From Nymphalis io (taxonomy: Eukaryota > Arthropoda > Insecta > Lepidoptera > Nymphalidae): a DNA stretch of 64,000 nucleotides. The notes below the pieces were generated by a model that saw only the letters and a program-made list of their open reading frames with translations, did not search any database and was not told where the DNA came from. Position numbers and translations under genes: made by a program. Below, piece by piece: positions 29,952-40,700 of the stretch; the first letter of the stretch is position 1; every line of letters starts with the position of its first letter. Location of the stretch: contig NC_065913.1 of NCBI RefSeq assembly GCF_905147045.1, forward strand, positions 8,730,001-8,794,000, read 5' to 3'.

Positions 29952-31342
29952 CCTAACCTAAAACTGTAGGTATTTTGTTATTATCAGAACTTAACGTTGC
30001 AGAGTCAGTTGTATTACGCACGACACAACAGGAGATGTTCCCGGATGAAATAAATTCACTATTATTAAATAAATCGTTAACAAAGAAAAACAGATTAATT
30101 TCACTGTCTCCGTTCATTGACAGTAATGGCTTATTACGCGTTGGTGGACGCCTTAACAACTCATACTACACTTACGATGTCAAACATCCTATTCTTTTAT
30201 GCTCCAAACATCACCTCACGAAAATCATTTTTCACAAATTTCACACAGATTCCTTTCATGCGGGGCCTAACATGCTACTATCTCACGTTAGACAGACGTA
30301 CTGGCCATTGGGGGGGAGGAGCCTCGCCAGGCGTACTGTTCATGGCTGCATACGTTGCTCTAGGTTTAAACCAAAACCTATTCAACCCATAATGGGTGAC
30401 TTACCGCGAGATAGAACGCACCTTGTATTTCCGTTTCTACATACGGGTATCGACTACGCTGGGCCGGTGCTGATTGCCGATCGAAGGGGTAGGGGCTGTA
30501 GGCTTACGAAGTCATATATATGTATTTTTGTGTGTTTTGCAGTTAAAGCCTTACATCTGGAGCTTGTGACAGATTTATCAAAAGAATCGTTTCTAGCTGC
30601 TCTTCATCGTTTCATCGGTCGTCGTGGAAAGCCTCAAACCATCTCCTCAGACAATTCAACTACCTTTGTTGGTGCGAGTAACGATATTTATAACTTTTTT
30701 AAAACTTATTCAGATGATATACAGACAGACGCTACAAATAAAGGTATCGATTTTAAATTTATTCCGCCCTACTCTCCACACTTCGGTGGATTGTGGAAAT
30801 CCGCTGTGAAGTCCATCAAACATCACTTACGGCGCATTCTTTCCCTAACTCACTTAACGTTTGAAGAGATGTCAACCTGCTTAGTTCAGATAGAGGCAAT
30901 CCTTAATTCCCGTCCTTTAACACCTCTATCCTCAGATCCTTCAGACCTTTCCTGCCTTACCCCAGCCCATTTCCTCATAGGACGAACTTTTCTAACTGTT
31001 CCTCAGCCACCACTAGACAATGAAAACATTCAACAACTGCAACGCTATGAACGAATTGAAAAACTAAAACAGCATTTTTGGCAGCGTTTCTCACACGAAT
31101 ACGTGACTGCGCTGCAACGGAAGGTCAAGTGGCGGTCTTCCAACAGGGACCTGGAACTGGGTTCCATGGTTCTCGTCCGGGACAGGACTCAGTCACCGCT
31201 CTTATGGGTCTTGGGCAGGATAACAGGACTTCATCCTGGACCAGACGGGGTAAACAGGGTCGCTGAGATTCTAACCAAAAAAGGGACTATTCGGAGAGCG
31301 TACAATAACATATGCCCTCTTCCGGAGACATCTAGCTGTTGA
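29952..31342 (+). pseudogene. BEL/Pao integrase with altered catalytic Glu
   Basis: Zinc-binding HHCC module: KFHTDSFHAGPNMLLSHVRQ and GCIRCSRFKPKP. Core: TGIDYAGPVLIADRRGR (first Asp) and TISSDNSTTFVGAS (second Asp). At the third site the text is HFGGLWKSAVKSIKHHL, where BEL integrases have Glu in GGLWE; the codon at 30797-30799 is AAA. The C-terminal region has WQRFSHEYVTALQRKVKW, LVRDRTQSPLLWVLGRI and RRAYNNICPLP. The frame is open from about 29975 to 31342, but the change should destroy strand-transfer activity. Confidence 0.88.
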
Positions 31343-31350
31343 AGAATCCT

Positions 31351-31555
31351 TCAACCCCGGGGAGTATGTTGCGGCGCTTCACTATCTATCATCGCGGGGT
31401 GCGGGGACGCGCCTACAAACTTAACTTCACTTGTCGTCTCGACTCGCGTGCGCGACACACATCAGTTCTTATAATGATTTATCATTAATACAAGTATTCA
31501 ATTTCCAAAGTCTTCGTTATTTTTACCACCACAAAAGCAGCTATCGAAGCTAACA
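31351..31555 (+). repeat. Polypurine tract and 3' LTR of BEL/Pao element
   Basis: CCCCGGGGAGTA lies directly before the 3' LTR (31367-31555), as in other BEL elements. The LTR differs from the 5' copy at four positions. It is followed by the TSD ATATC and then by the resumed gypsy array sequence. Confidence 0.9.
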
Positions 31556-31560
31556 ATATC

Positions 31561-33060
31561 TGTTCCTGCTAGTGACTTTCAACATCAGAAGTGGGATCTG
31601 AATTCCATTGGCGCTCAATGTTCGCGATTCAGCAGAGAAATAGAGCAACGAGATGCTGATCCACGTGCTTGGTGTGCTACGATTGATATTTGCGTTAATG
31701 AACGTCCACTGGAAGGTGTATCGCTCATCATAGCTCTCAGTAAGGCACTGAAGGGCAGTGTCTTGTCGTGGCTGTCACAAATCTCCCATGCGGCATATGC
31801 AAGCCGTGTGATGACGTCACTGTTGACTAGATGGAAGGATTAAGTCACGAAGAAATCGCTATGTCATATGTGCTGGCCCATATTGCCCAGTTCGATTCGC
31901 GTCTGTATCGCTTAGCATTTACAAGACAAATGACAAATGACTACCAACATGTAAGAAATGACAACAAAAAGTGATAATAATTTGTGGTAACGTATTATAC
32001 AATGAAAAAATCTGGTGAGTACGTTCCAATTTGTTTAAAACCGAAACTGTGTTTCTTAGTAACTTCACAAGTTAGCTTGTACCTACATTGCGATAATTTC
32101 TTTATTTATCTACCCTGCTTTGGATTATTAATTAACAATGATCTTCTGCAATAATAGCTAAGAAACTTGCCTAATAACAATCGCTTACCATGGCTCTCGT
32201 TCCAGAAATCGATTAACGTCATTGAAAGAATAAACCGTTCATCACCACGAGCCACGCTACCGCGACCGCGAGTAGTGCTTGTGACTATGGTGGAGCATCA
32301 GGATTCTGCGGCATTGTCTTCGCCAAGGCTGTGAGCTCTGCCACGAACCGCGATGCTGGTGCTGCCGATCGTATCATTGATGCGATACGATCTATCAATA
32401 CTTCGGTGAGATCCAACCAATATTTTTATATTTCTAATTTCGACATTGATATGTATTTGGTGCGAGGAGGCAGATCGTGCTAAAGTTTAAAGTAAATGGA
32501 GTGATAACGAGAGTTAGTCTCACATTGGCAATTGTGATCTGAAGCGTGTTCGGCGCTTTTCGATTAAGAGTATAAGGAAAAGACTGTACTGGCCCTACTA
32601 GTCTGTCTTTATTGTTAACGGTATGTCAAGTCACTTTTAGTAAATAATTTTAATTAGCAACTGCTAACGAATGCGTTGATATTGTGTCCAAAGTCACTCA
32701 AGACTGATAGATGTGTGGGTTTTTCTATTAATTTAAAGAAATGCCTTTTTAGCAATTAATATAGAACTCTTAGGTTGCACTATCAGTTAAGGTCAGGTAC
32801 AGCCGAGCAAACACGTTAGTTACGTGTCGACCACTTCGAAGCTGTGCGTGAGGTGCAAAGGCAACGGGCGTTAGAGCATCTAGCACACTACTGGCAAGCT
32901 TAATTCAGGCATGCGTGGGCCCTATCATGTGGTCAAGGCGCTTCCCGATGGTCGTTACGTGCTGCGCTGCTGGCTGGCTCGTATAGCAAGTCGACTCAAG
33001 CGGCTGCGGAATATATTTGTCGCAATCGTATCATCTCTGGAACGCTAGCGCCATCTGTCG
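31561..33060 (+). repeat. Gypsy array, unit 2: PBS to pol tail
   Basis: It is collinear with 6888-7763 joined to 15403 to about 16050, without the CR1-like LINE present in unit 1. PBS-like CATCAGAAGTGGGAT is at 31577. It ends within the pol C-terminal text at GCCATCTGTCGG (33060), where host-like AT-rich DNA begins. A small deletion (ACTCT to ACT near 32886) and single-base changes distinguish it from unit 1. Confidence 0.88.
31628..31843 (+). pseudogene. Gypsy gag remnant, copy 2
   Basis: It is identical in reading to the remnant at 6960-7175 (DPRAWCATIDICVNERPLEG; KALKGSVLSWLSQISH), with the same terminal TAA. Preservation of the same stop in both units shows that duplication followed decay. 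Confidence 0.5.
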
Positions 33061-33271
33061 GGAATAATATTTATCTGAGGATAAAATAAATGATATTACA
33101 ATATAATATTAACAAAGTCGGTTTTTGTCCCGACTGAGTAGGTATCATTTAATTTGTTTAAAAATGTAACAGCATTTTTACCCACAGCTGGGATAAGGCG
33201 TCATCTCCTTATTACGAGTACACACGTATAGGATCTCTACATGATAATCGAATCAAAAACTTCTGGATACG

Positions 33272-33415
33272 AAGCCTTATAAATATATTTTTTTATAGAA
33301 TAGGAAACATTGGCATTGCAAGAAATGTTAACCATCGCTTACATCGCCAATGCGCCACCAACCTTGGGAACTAAGATGTTATGTCCCTTGTGCCTGTAAT
33401 TAAATACTCAATATT
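33272..33415 (-). repeat. LINE-tail-like dispersed repeat
   Basis: ACCATCGCTTACATCGCCAA, then GCGCCACCAACCTTGGGAAC and ATGTCCCTTGTGCCTGTAAT also occur at 52826-52905, and in part at 52680-52724. The poly(T)-like TTTTTTTTATAGAATAGGAA start at 33289 marks the 3' end of a minus-strand LINE-derived repeat. Confidence 0.65.
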
Positions 33416-33465
33416 TAATTTAGTTACTAGAACTCACGACTTCAACAAGATAATAACGAACGTAC

Positions 33466-33577
33466 CTTGAGTGAGCACGCCTATGAGCGTCGACTTGCCC
33501 GCCTCGTTCGCCCCCATCACCGCGACCCGCAGCTCGACGCTCTGCTGCGTGTCCGCCAGCTGCGAACCGAGTACGTA
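33466..33577 (-). CDS. GTPBP2: GTPBP2-like P-loop exon (displaced)
   Basis: The minus-strand exon is 112 bp, with acceptor CTACAG before 33577 and donor GTACGT after 33466. It encodes YVLGSQLADTQQ, then SVELRVAVMGANEAGKSTL, then IGVLTQ. GANEAGKST is a canonical Walker A (P-loop) for GTP binding. The surrounding LRVAV and GVLTQ match the G1 region of GTPBP1/GTPBP2-type translational GTPases, which act in ribosome rescue. It is GC-rich in AT-rich DNA. In the protein this region lies between the N-terminal exon (55200-55332) and domain II (54631-54747). In the window it is about 20 kb downstream of both, so it belongs to a rearranged or second gene copy, or reflects mis-assembly. Confidence 0.75.
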
Positions 33578-33651
33578 CTGTAGCGTAGACAGGTTTAGAC
33601 AGAGATAGAATTATCAAATCTTTTGACCCTTATCGTGTAACCAGTGTTGGT

Positions 33652-33683
33652 GTTTGTTTCGCTACTTAAGTAGCGAAACAAAC
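33652..33683. repeat. Perfect 32-bp palindrome
   Basis: GTTTGTTTCGCTACTT followed by its exact reverse complement AAGTAGCGAAACAAAC. There is no loop. It lies in an intron-like AT-rich region, 75 bp upstream (minus strand) of the P-loop exon. Confidence 0.9.
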
Positions 33684-34440
33684 TTGACAGTTGGTGGTTT
33701 ATGTTAGAAAACGATTCTAATCCAGTGTAAAGGCCGAGAAACAATCCTTATATCATATCGATGGTTATACAATGGTGCAGTGTCATATTATTTCATGTTA
33801 AAGCGACAACAAGAAGAAAATTGCCGGCGTGTGTTTTCACGCGTAAGTACGACTATTTTGTCTCAAAATATAGTTTCTCAGTGATGTTTATTTATGCCAT
33901 AGCATGACGGAACCTTATATCGCATTAAAATCCTAAAGATAATATGATTTTCCAGTTTTTATTATTCATAACCTATAATTATTTATCATGTAAGTGCTGA
34001 AAGCATCGGCTAAAAAAAGTCCCGATATTCGATAAAAAATATCGACTCGTCGACAATGAAACAAATAAATACGGAGTCCATTAATAAACTAAAGTGCTTC
34101 GTTATATGTATATATGTTATTTTAATTTATTCGTTATCCTATTTATAGTTTTCTAATGACAACATGATTTAACATTCTTCATGAATTTATAATATTATTA
34201 GATTCCGAGTCAAGAGGGTAACATAAAAATATATGTGGCAACCATTCTTTATGAGGAGAACGCTAATCCAGTACCATATAAAGATGCGAAGTACTATTGA
34301 TAACGGAAACAAAAACAAACAATGCAACGGTTTTCGGGTGTAGGAGGAAAACAAAAAAATATTATAATTAAAAAAAATGTATAATAAACATTAAAAAATA
34401 AAATTTAATAACCCTATTTAGTTTTAATTAAGTCCCGAAA
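33684..34440. other. AT-rich intron-like sequence
   Basis: No exon, repeat or ORF that I can support. By position it would be intron between a truncated N-terminal exon (34526-34574) and the P-loop exon. Confidence 0.5.
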
Positions 34441-34525
34441 ATCTCCCAAAACAGGGAACGCGGGTACTATGGCAACGTTATAAGCACACATCGACAAACC
34501 ATCTCCGTCTCGATCGCGGCCTCGC

Positions 34526-34574
34526 GGACTCCCGTAGCACTCGTCGCCGGAATCGTCGGCGTCGGATGTTCTGA
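34526..34574 (-). pseudogene. Truncated duplicate of GTPBP2-like N-terminal exon
   Basis: The minus strand repeats the acceptor (GGCCCTCAG) and the first 50 bp of the exon at 55200-55332, encoding SDADDSGDECYGS. It then diverges into unrelated sequence (CGCGAGGCCGCGATCGAGAC). The upstream 75 bp of intron and the adjacent minisatellite are also shared. This is a partial duplicate whose remaining exon text (GNVEYKLQLVSP) is lost. Confidence 0.8.
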
Positions 34575-34632
34575 GGGCCAAATCGAATATATTTAACATT
34601 GATCTTATTTCGATTAATGCCATCCGCGTTCG

Positions 34633-35402
34633 GTGAGACCGTCTCACTGTTTATGTTCTCCTGGAACATTAACAACGTAATCCTAACTGGAACTAATTGA
34701 CTCTTTTAATCTATTCGTTCGGTGAGACCGACACTCTGTTTATGATCTCCTGGTACGTTAACACTGTAATCCTAACTGAAACTAATTGACTCTTAGTCTA
34801 ATCGTTCGGTGAGACCGACTCACTGTTTATGATCTCCTGGTACATTAACACTGTAATCCTAACTGAAACTAATTGACTCTTTTAGTCTAATCGTTCGGTG
34901 AGACCGACTCACTGTTTATGATCTCCTGGTACATTAACACTGTAATCCTAACTGGAACTAATTGACTCTTTTAATCTAATCGTTCGGTGAGACCGACACA
35001 CTGCTTATGATCTCCTGGTACATTAACACTGTAATCATAACTGAAACTAATTGACTCTTTTAATCTAATCGTTCGGTGAAACCGTCTCACTGTTTATGAT
35101 CTCCTGGTACATTAACACTGTAATCCTAACTGAAACTAATTGACTCTTTTAATCTAATCGTTCTGTGAGACCGACTCACTGTTTATGATCTCCTGGTACA
35201 TTAACACTGTAATCCTAACTGAATCTAATTGACTCTTTTAATCTAATCGTTCGGTGAGACCGACACACTGTTTATGATCTCCTGGAACATTAACACTGTA
35301 ATCCTAACTGAAACTAATTGACTCTTTTAATCTAATCGTTCGGTGAAACCGTCTCACTGTTTATGTTCTCCTTGTACATTAACAACGTAATCCTAATTCT
35401 AA
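34633..35402 (+). repeat. 89-bp minisatellite, array 1
   Basis: About 8.5 units of an 89-bp repeat contain ATCGTTCGGTGAGACCGAC, GTTTATGATCTCCTGGTACA and AACTAATTGACTCTTTTAAT. Start-to-start distances that I counted are 87, 89, 89 and 89 bp. Units differ at a few sites (GACCGACTCACTG or AACCGTCTCACTG). The same unit builds the arrays at 55393-57300. It lies directly upstream, on the gene strand, of the truncated N-terminal exon. Confidence 0.92.
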
Positions 35403-35410
35403 ATCTTTGA

Positions 35411-35688
35411 AACTAATAATAATAATATCCTGGGACATTTTTCACACACGGCCATCTGATCCCAAATTAAGCTTGTACAAAACTCGTGCTATGGAAACCT
35501 GACAACTGATATACTACATAAACTACTTTTCTTTTGTAAATACATACTTATACAGAAAATTACACCCAGACTCAGGACAAACAGACATGTTCATGCACAC
35601 AAATGTCTGTCCTGGGTGGGAATCGAATCCACAACCTTCGGCGTGAAAAGGCAAGTATCTACCAATCGCGCCAAACGTCTCGTCAAAA
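35411..35688 (-). mobile_element. tRNA-derived SINE, family A
   Basis: On the minus strand, TTGGCGCGATTGGTAG looks like an A box and GGATTCGATTCCC is a clear B box. A body (GTCTGTTTGTCCTGAGTCTG) follows, with a short ATT-rich 3' end (TATTATTATTATTAG). Related copies are at 54820, 55915, 56378, 56926, 58912 and 61318. It is embedded in the minisatellite; after it, one half unit of the 89-bp repeat continues to 35733. Confidence 0.82.
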
Positions 35689-35733
35689 TTAACTCTTTTA
35701 ATCTAATCGTTCGGTGAAACCGACTCACTGACA

Positions 35734-36475
35734 CCCACCCTCAACCCGGAGGTGGTAGCTGCCATTCCCGAAGCTGTTCATAAAAGAGGTAAAGGCATTG
35801 AGTTCAGACGAAAACAGCGAACTTCCGCAGTGTCATACATAGCCGAAGCTCTTACATCCCTTATGACATCAGAAACAAAAAATACTGACGTTATTCAAAC
35901 ATTGATAGACGCTATTAAGCTTATGTGTGATAGACAGTACACTGATTCAACAATAAGAAAAAGCTTCATTCTTAATACCTTGAGAAAGCAGCCTAAAAAT
36001 TAATTGCAAGCGACAAAAATCGACAAATTGTTTTTAGCGAAAACCTAGCTGAAACTCTAAAAGCATCTAAGGCTACCTCAAGATCCGGAGCAGACATGAA
36101 CTATGACTATCTCCTTCTAAGCAACATACTGTAAAAACTAAACAGTATAAACATTTAAACTAGCGTGTTCCTCCCCAGAACCACAGGCTGAGAGGCATTC
36201 AGAGGACGAAGGAGCCTGCCAACAAGGATCGCCCCGACAAATCAACGAAGCAGTCGTCGCGTCCAGCACAGCATCGCAACCGCCATTAGATACGGTAAAA
36301 AATGCGGGTAGGCTTTAAAAAAGTAAGAACTTTAGCAGACATTGGTGACTTGACGTGATTGATGACACGTGTGATAAAACTATTCTGTCATGGGTAGAAG
36401 AGTATCAAATACCCTTTTCTCGTCTAGTAAAACAGACAAACCTTCCCGTTACAAGAATATTTAGGAGGTGGACGT
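35734..36475 (+). pseudogene. DIRS-like element: gag and start of RT (5' segment)
   Basis: It begins inside a minisatellite unit. The frame 35734-36003 reads TPTLNPEVVAAIPEAVHKRG, FRRKQRTSAVSYIAEALTSL and TIRKSFILNTLRKQPKN, and continues after frameshifts with LAETLKASKATSRSG. This fits the ORF1 of insect DIRS-like elements. From about 36350, IDDTCDKTILSWVEEYQIPF and SRLVKQTNLPVTRIF resemble the N-terminal extension of the DIRS RT ORF. A gypsy remnant interrupts it at 36476, and it resumes at 45592. Confidence 0.6.
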
Positions 36476-36980
36476 TGTAGCAGTAAAATAAAACTTCTTA
36501 TTGTAGAACAGTAGAAACGGTGAATATGGTGGAATATTTTATTAAAAAATGGTACGAGTATATATACAAAAAGTGAAGTAAAAATTAACCAATGAGAATA
36601 CAAGAAAAATATAAATTGTAAAAATGAAAAATTAATATCAAATGTGCGCGTCTACATTACTTACTCCCGCGATTAATTCCCCACTATTGACGATGCGCGG
36701 CTGATTCTACAAATACTCGTTTTACCGCGGCGTCGCGTTCAGTCAGTTCGAGCGGCGCGTGGAGTGAAGACGTGTTTCGAGAAGTCAGCTTTATAGGAAG
36801 ATAATAAATATAAAAACAGCTCTTTTAAGAGCTTGACATTACATCATACTACGTCATTGCATGCTGCTTCTTGTTTCAAATAAACAATTCTTTTCAGAGC
36901 TATTCGTTGTTTTAAAAGATGACGTCATATTATGAGGCATGCGTGGCGTGTGTATTCTTGTTGCTATGCGTACTGCTACA
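36476..36980 (-). repeat. LTR of gypsy remnant (3' LTR)
   Basis: It is 505 bp; on the minus strand it runs TGTAGCAGTACGC...TTTTACTGCTACA with terminal inverted repeats TGTAGCAGTA/TACTGCTACA. A TATA-like TATATATACTCG lies near 36550, and AATAAAATATTCC (minus) near 36535 is a likely polyadenylation signal. The purine tract TTGAGGGGGACTCC precedes it on the minus strand. The start of a second copy remains at 45531-45591. Confidence 0.8.
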
Positions 36981-37097
36981 GGAGTCCCCCTCAAGTGAAA
37001 TGTACCGGCAGCTTAACGATGCGGCCTGATTGCGTCTGTGTAGGATTGCGATACGGCTTTGACGTCATGTTGTTTGGTGAATGAGTTTTATTCATTG
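36981..37097 (-). pseudogene. Gypsy remnant: polypurine tract and pol C-terminus
   Basis: The minus strand reads SKPYRNPTQTQSGRIVKLPV and then a stop, like the C-terminal end of gypsy Pol, just before the polypurine tract and LTR. It is cut at 37097 by the TIR transposon. The rest of pol (RNase H) lies on the other side at 45202-45527. Confidence 0.6.
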
Positions 37098-37400
37098 TAG
37101 TCCAGTCAAAATAGACAAAAATAAGTCATAACTTAGCCAAAGTCCGCATGGAGCTGAAAATTGGCAGAGACGTTAAATACATCATTATAAATAAAATGTC
37201 AGAAATCCTCTTGGATCCTACATCTGCAAAAAAAATTATTCAAGGTCAAACGTACAAAATCGAAAAGTTTTATCGTGAAAATAAGTTAGACAAAAATTGT
37301 ACATCATACAATTCTCTACAAAAATAGTTCAGTCACTTTTTTTCTTACGACTCACCATTCGGTGAGATATCGGGGTTTTAATTATTAGAAAATTCATATT
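37098..37400 (+). repeat. Left TIR of Academ-like transposon
   Basis: It aligns to the reverse complement of 44893-45201 over its whole length with scattered differences. The right copy has extra bases around GGTTTTTTTCCATTTTTCTC (complement of 45013-45033). The inner end reads CACCATTCGGTGAGATATCG. Confidence 0.85.
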
Positions 37401-37749
37401 TTACATAATATGCACTAAAATGCAGCCTGTACACGTCATCGGACGTTCAATATAAATGAAAATAAGAAACTATTGGTTTTTGGTACACACACAATAAAAC
37501 TTGTATAAATTGAATGAGTATTTTAAAATAAGACTGTACTGACAGTCCCTAATTCCCTTCGTCAGTAACCTTGAGTAACATGTAATAACTACGTCATTGT
37601 TCGAGTGTCGCATACCTGCCTATTTTTGAAGGAAGAAAATGAAATAACTCAGTATATACTGTTAGTTTGAAAATTCCTTTGCAGTGATCAGACGTGCTTA
37701 TTGGTAATATTTTCAATTTTAATTTGTGCTGTTAAATAATTTTAACAAA

Positions 37750-40700
37750 ATGTCAGAAGTTTGTTTCATTTGTGATAAGCCTTTGAGAGAAAGTAAAGTT
37801 GTTGTTGTCGATCGTGGAATGAAGACTTTGATTGATGCAAGTGTTGAAAGAAATGATAAGTTTTTTGAATACTTGAAACACGAGCAATCTGTGAAAGTCC
37901 ACGTGCAGTGTCGTAAAATGTACACTCGAAAGAGTAGTATTATTGCAGCTAAAAGACAGTGCGAGACCGAACAACGTAGTACATCCATGATAAGTCCACC
38001 TCATACTAGAGCACGAGTAAGTGAACCGATTTTAACTTTAGAAGATATTGTTTATTTTGCGGCGATGAAGCAAGTAAATAAGCTGAAAAGAAGAAAGCGC
38101 AGAATGTTCGTCGTAAAATATATAATGTATCTACACTTGAATTTAAATGTTCCATTTTAACGGTAGCTCGGACTCGTTCTGATGATGTAGCAAAAGCTGT
38201 TATTGCCCGCATTGGGTATGAATTTGACTTAGTTGCTGCTGAAGCTAAGTACTACAATAACTGTTTTAATATCTTTCTGAGGCCTACTACGGGATATAAA
38301 GTCGGTCGTCCTGAAGATTATTCAGTGAACTTGGCGATGGAGGAAATATTTCAATACATTGAAAATAATGATGATTGTCAATTTTCATTGCAAGAATTAA
38401 GACATTGGCAAAAATCCAACTATAGATAATAAAACAATGAAAAGAAGATTAAAGTATCGTGATAAAATTATTATAACTGAGAAAAAAGGGAGCTTAATAA
38501 TTATCTGTTTTATTAACAATCAGTTTGATATTCTTAATAAAGCTTGGTATGAAAATAAAAAACAAAATAAAAACGAAGAACGATTCAGAATACTGAAAGC
38601 TGCCGCAGCAATTATTCGAGAGGATATTCAATTCAATCTGTAATGATTGATAATGATAATTATCCCCCGCCGAGTCAAATGTTTGAAAATATTGACAGCG
38701 ATATTCTGAAGTCCTTGACTTATTTTTTGGAGCAAGTAATTTAAAAAAATCGATAATTTAAATTAGATCATTTGAAATTAATATGTACAACTATTAGCAA
38801 CTGTATAATGACTGCTGTTCAGCCTAGGTTTTTCAAATCATTATTGTAATTGGGTTTATCAGTTTTTTTTCATCGAAGATTTAGATCTAAGCGTCTTATA
38901 CAGACTTTTTTTCGTCCACCGCATATTTTGCCACCAGAAACTGGCACATTTATTCAGTATGTTGCAGATAATGCTGATATAAATGTACATACTTTGGACG
39001 GTCATAATACGCTTCACATCATGGAGATCAATAAAATTATTTCTTCAAAAAGTTCAGTTACAGCAGAAGAGCCTATAATACGAACAAACATACTTCCTTC
39101 AGCGCAACATTTCGCAGAAAAACCTCATGTGCCAATACAAGTCTTTCAAACAGATGGTGTAGTAGGATATAGTAAAATAGCTGTGCAGGATTTTAATTAT
39201 GAAAGTAATACAACATCTTTACTTTAAAAGTAGATATGTTATGGTTATATAGGAAATGGAAAAATTTATTATTGCCCGGATGGAATGGTTATATTGAACA
39301 TTTAACAAGTAAATTATACATTTTTCGGAATCTCGAATTTTATTTTTACCATTTATTCATCAACCTAGGACCTACAGCGAAACTATGGATACGATATTTT
39401 CATATGGTGTCCATTGTAAAGGAATTTATAAGAGCTGAACGTATGGGAGATTGGAGAGCTAATTTGAATTGCGTTAAAGAAATGCTTCCCTATCTTCATG
39501 TGTCAGAATATAATAATATGCCAAGTCTGCGCATTTATATCTACAAGATATGATGCAATTAGAGAACTTGATGGATCCTGGTGTTTATCAAAGATTTATC
39601 GAAGGATTTTTCACTATTAGACGTTCTGATAAATTAAATTGTGGAACTTCGACGGATATGGTGATTGAACAATCATGTAGTATATGAAAACAGACGGAGG
39701 TGTTGCTCGAGGGAGAAGTACGCAAGAAAGTGACATTAGTAAATGGGTTTATGGCATGCATACCATGAATACTGTGTGTGAAGGATTGGAAGATCTCGCT
39801 AATGTTAGAATGGACACAACAGACCAGCATGTGGATGCAAGCGATTCTCGTGTAAAGAGAGATATTGAAGATATTAATAAACTCTTATCACACGATCCGT
39901 TTCCTGTGTTTCCAAAACTTATGTCCATTGCCAGCGGAGTCATACTGTCATAATGCTCGTGCAGTTGGACTTGCTTCTATAAGCAAAATCACTAGCCAAA
40001 CGTTTAATAATATTAAATCAAAACGCGCTAATAGAGTACTTACTCTTTTAAGTGCAAGTAGTGTCATAAAAGTACATGATGAAAAGGTGCCAATAGACCC
40101 TGTATTATTATTTCAACGCATGAGCATTACTAAGATATTTAAAGATTAACTTGAAACATTCTTCGCATATGAATTAGCTCCTTACCCATTATCACTCTTT
40201 GATGCAGTGGGAATGCGTAAAACTATGAAGTCAGCTCTTTATAATTGCTTTGAATGTTTAAACTTCAACTTCAACTTCAGGTAACACAAATGCTATCTAC
40301 ATCATCAATGGAGGGTTTTTATTACACCGTATTGTATGGGATCGAGATGAAACATTTCATATTATTTTTGAAAAATATGTTCAGTATGTACAAAAACATA
40401 ACAGTCATAACAGTACGATTGTATTTGATGGTTATACTAATCATACGAAAAATATTAAAGCTGCAGAACAACGTCGTCCAAGTTCCAACAAACCAACAAC
40501 AATTTCTTGCAAATACTCACAATAAGTCTCGCTTCATTTCAATGTTTTGTGAAGAATTTACAGCTGCTGATATTCCAATAAAACAAGCTGATATATGATG
40601 CTGATGTCCTTATAACTGAAACAGCAATAGAACAATGGAAAAGTTCAAATACAACTGTTTTGTTGTTAGGGCAGATGTTGATTTGTTGATATTACTGACT

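Larger units (their letters stand above)
25162..31555 (+). mobile_element. BEL/Pao LTR retrotransposon, complete but defective
   Basis: This is a 6394-bp element with two 189-bp LTRs (TGTTGCGGCG...GAAGCTAACA) that differ at four positions by my count, about 2 percent. A perfect 5-bp target duplication, ATATC, flanks it (25157-25161 and 31556-31560). Gag with DUF1759-like text, zinc knuckles, protease, RT with YVDD, RNase H and integrase come in BEL/Pao order, with no envelope gene. At least four frameshifts or stops break the coding region, and the integrase Glu appears replaced. The paralogous array unit at 6888 shows the unoccupied target. Confidence 0.93.

Noticed and set aside
33420..33617. 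65-codon minus-strand ORF (RTRFAAGGHAAERRAAGR)
   Set aside because: This is the wrong frame of the P-loop exon. The frame with GANEAGKST and consensus splice sites is the real one.
34633..35402. CRISPR-like or centromeric satellite
   Set aside because: The 89-bp units are contiguous with no spacers. The array is short and intronic, so minisatellite is the simpler call.
37720..38160. Host gene of unknown function at 37750
   Set aside because: At first it looked like a host gene, but the TIRs and TSD on both sides, and the broken frame, place it inside a DNA transposon.
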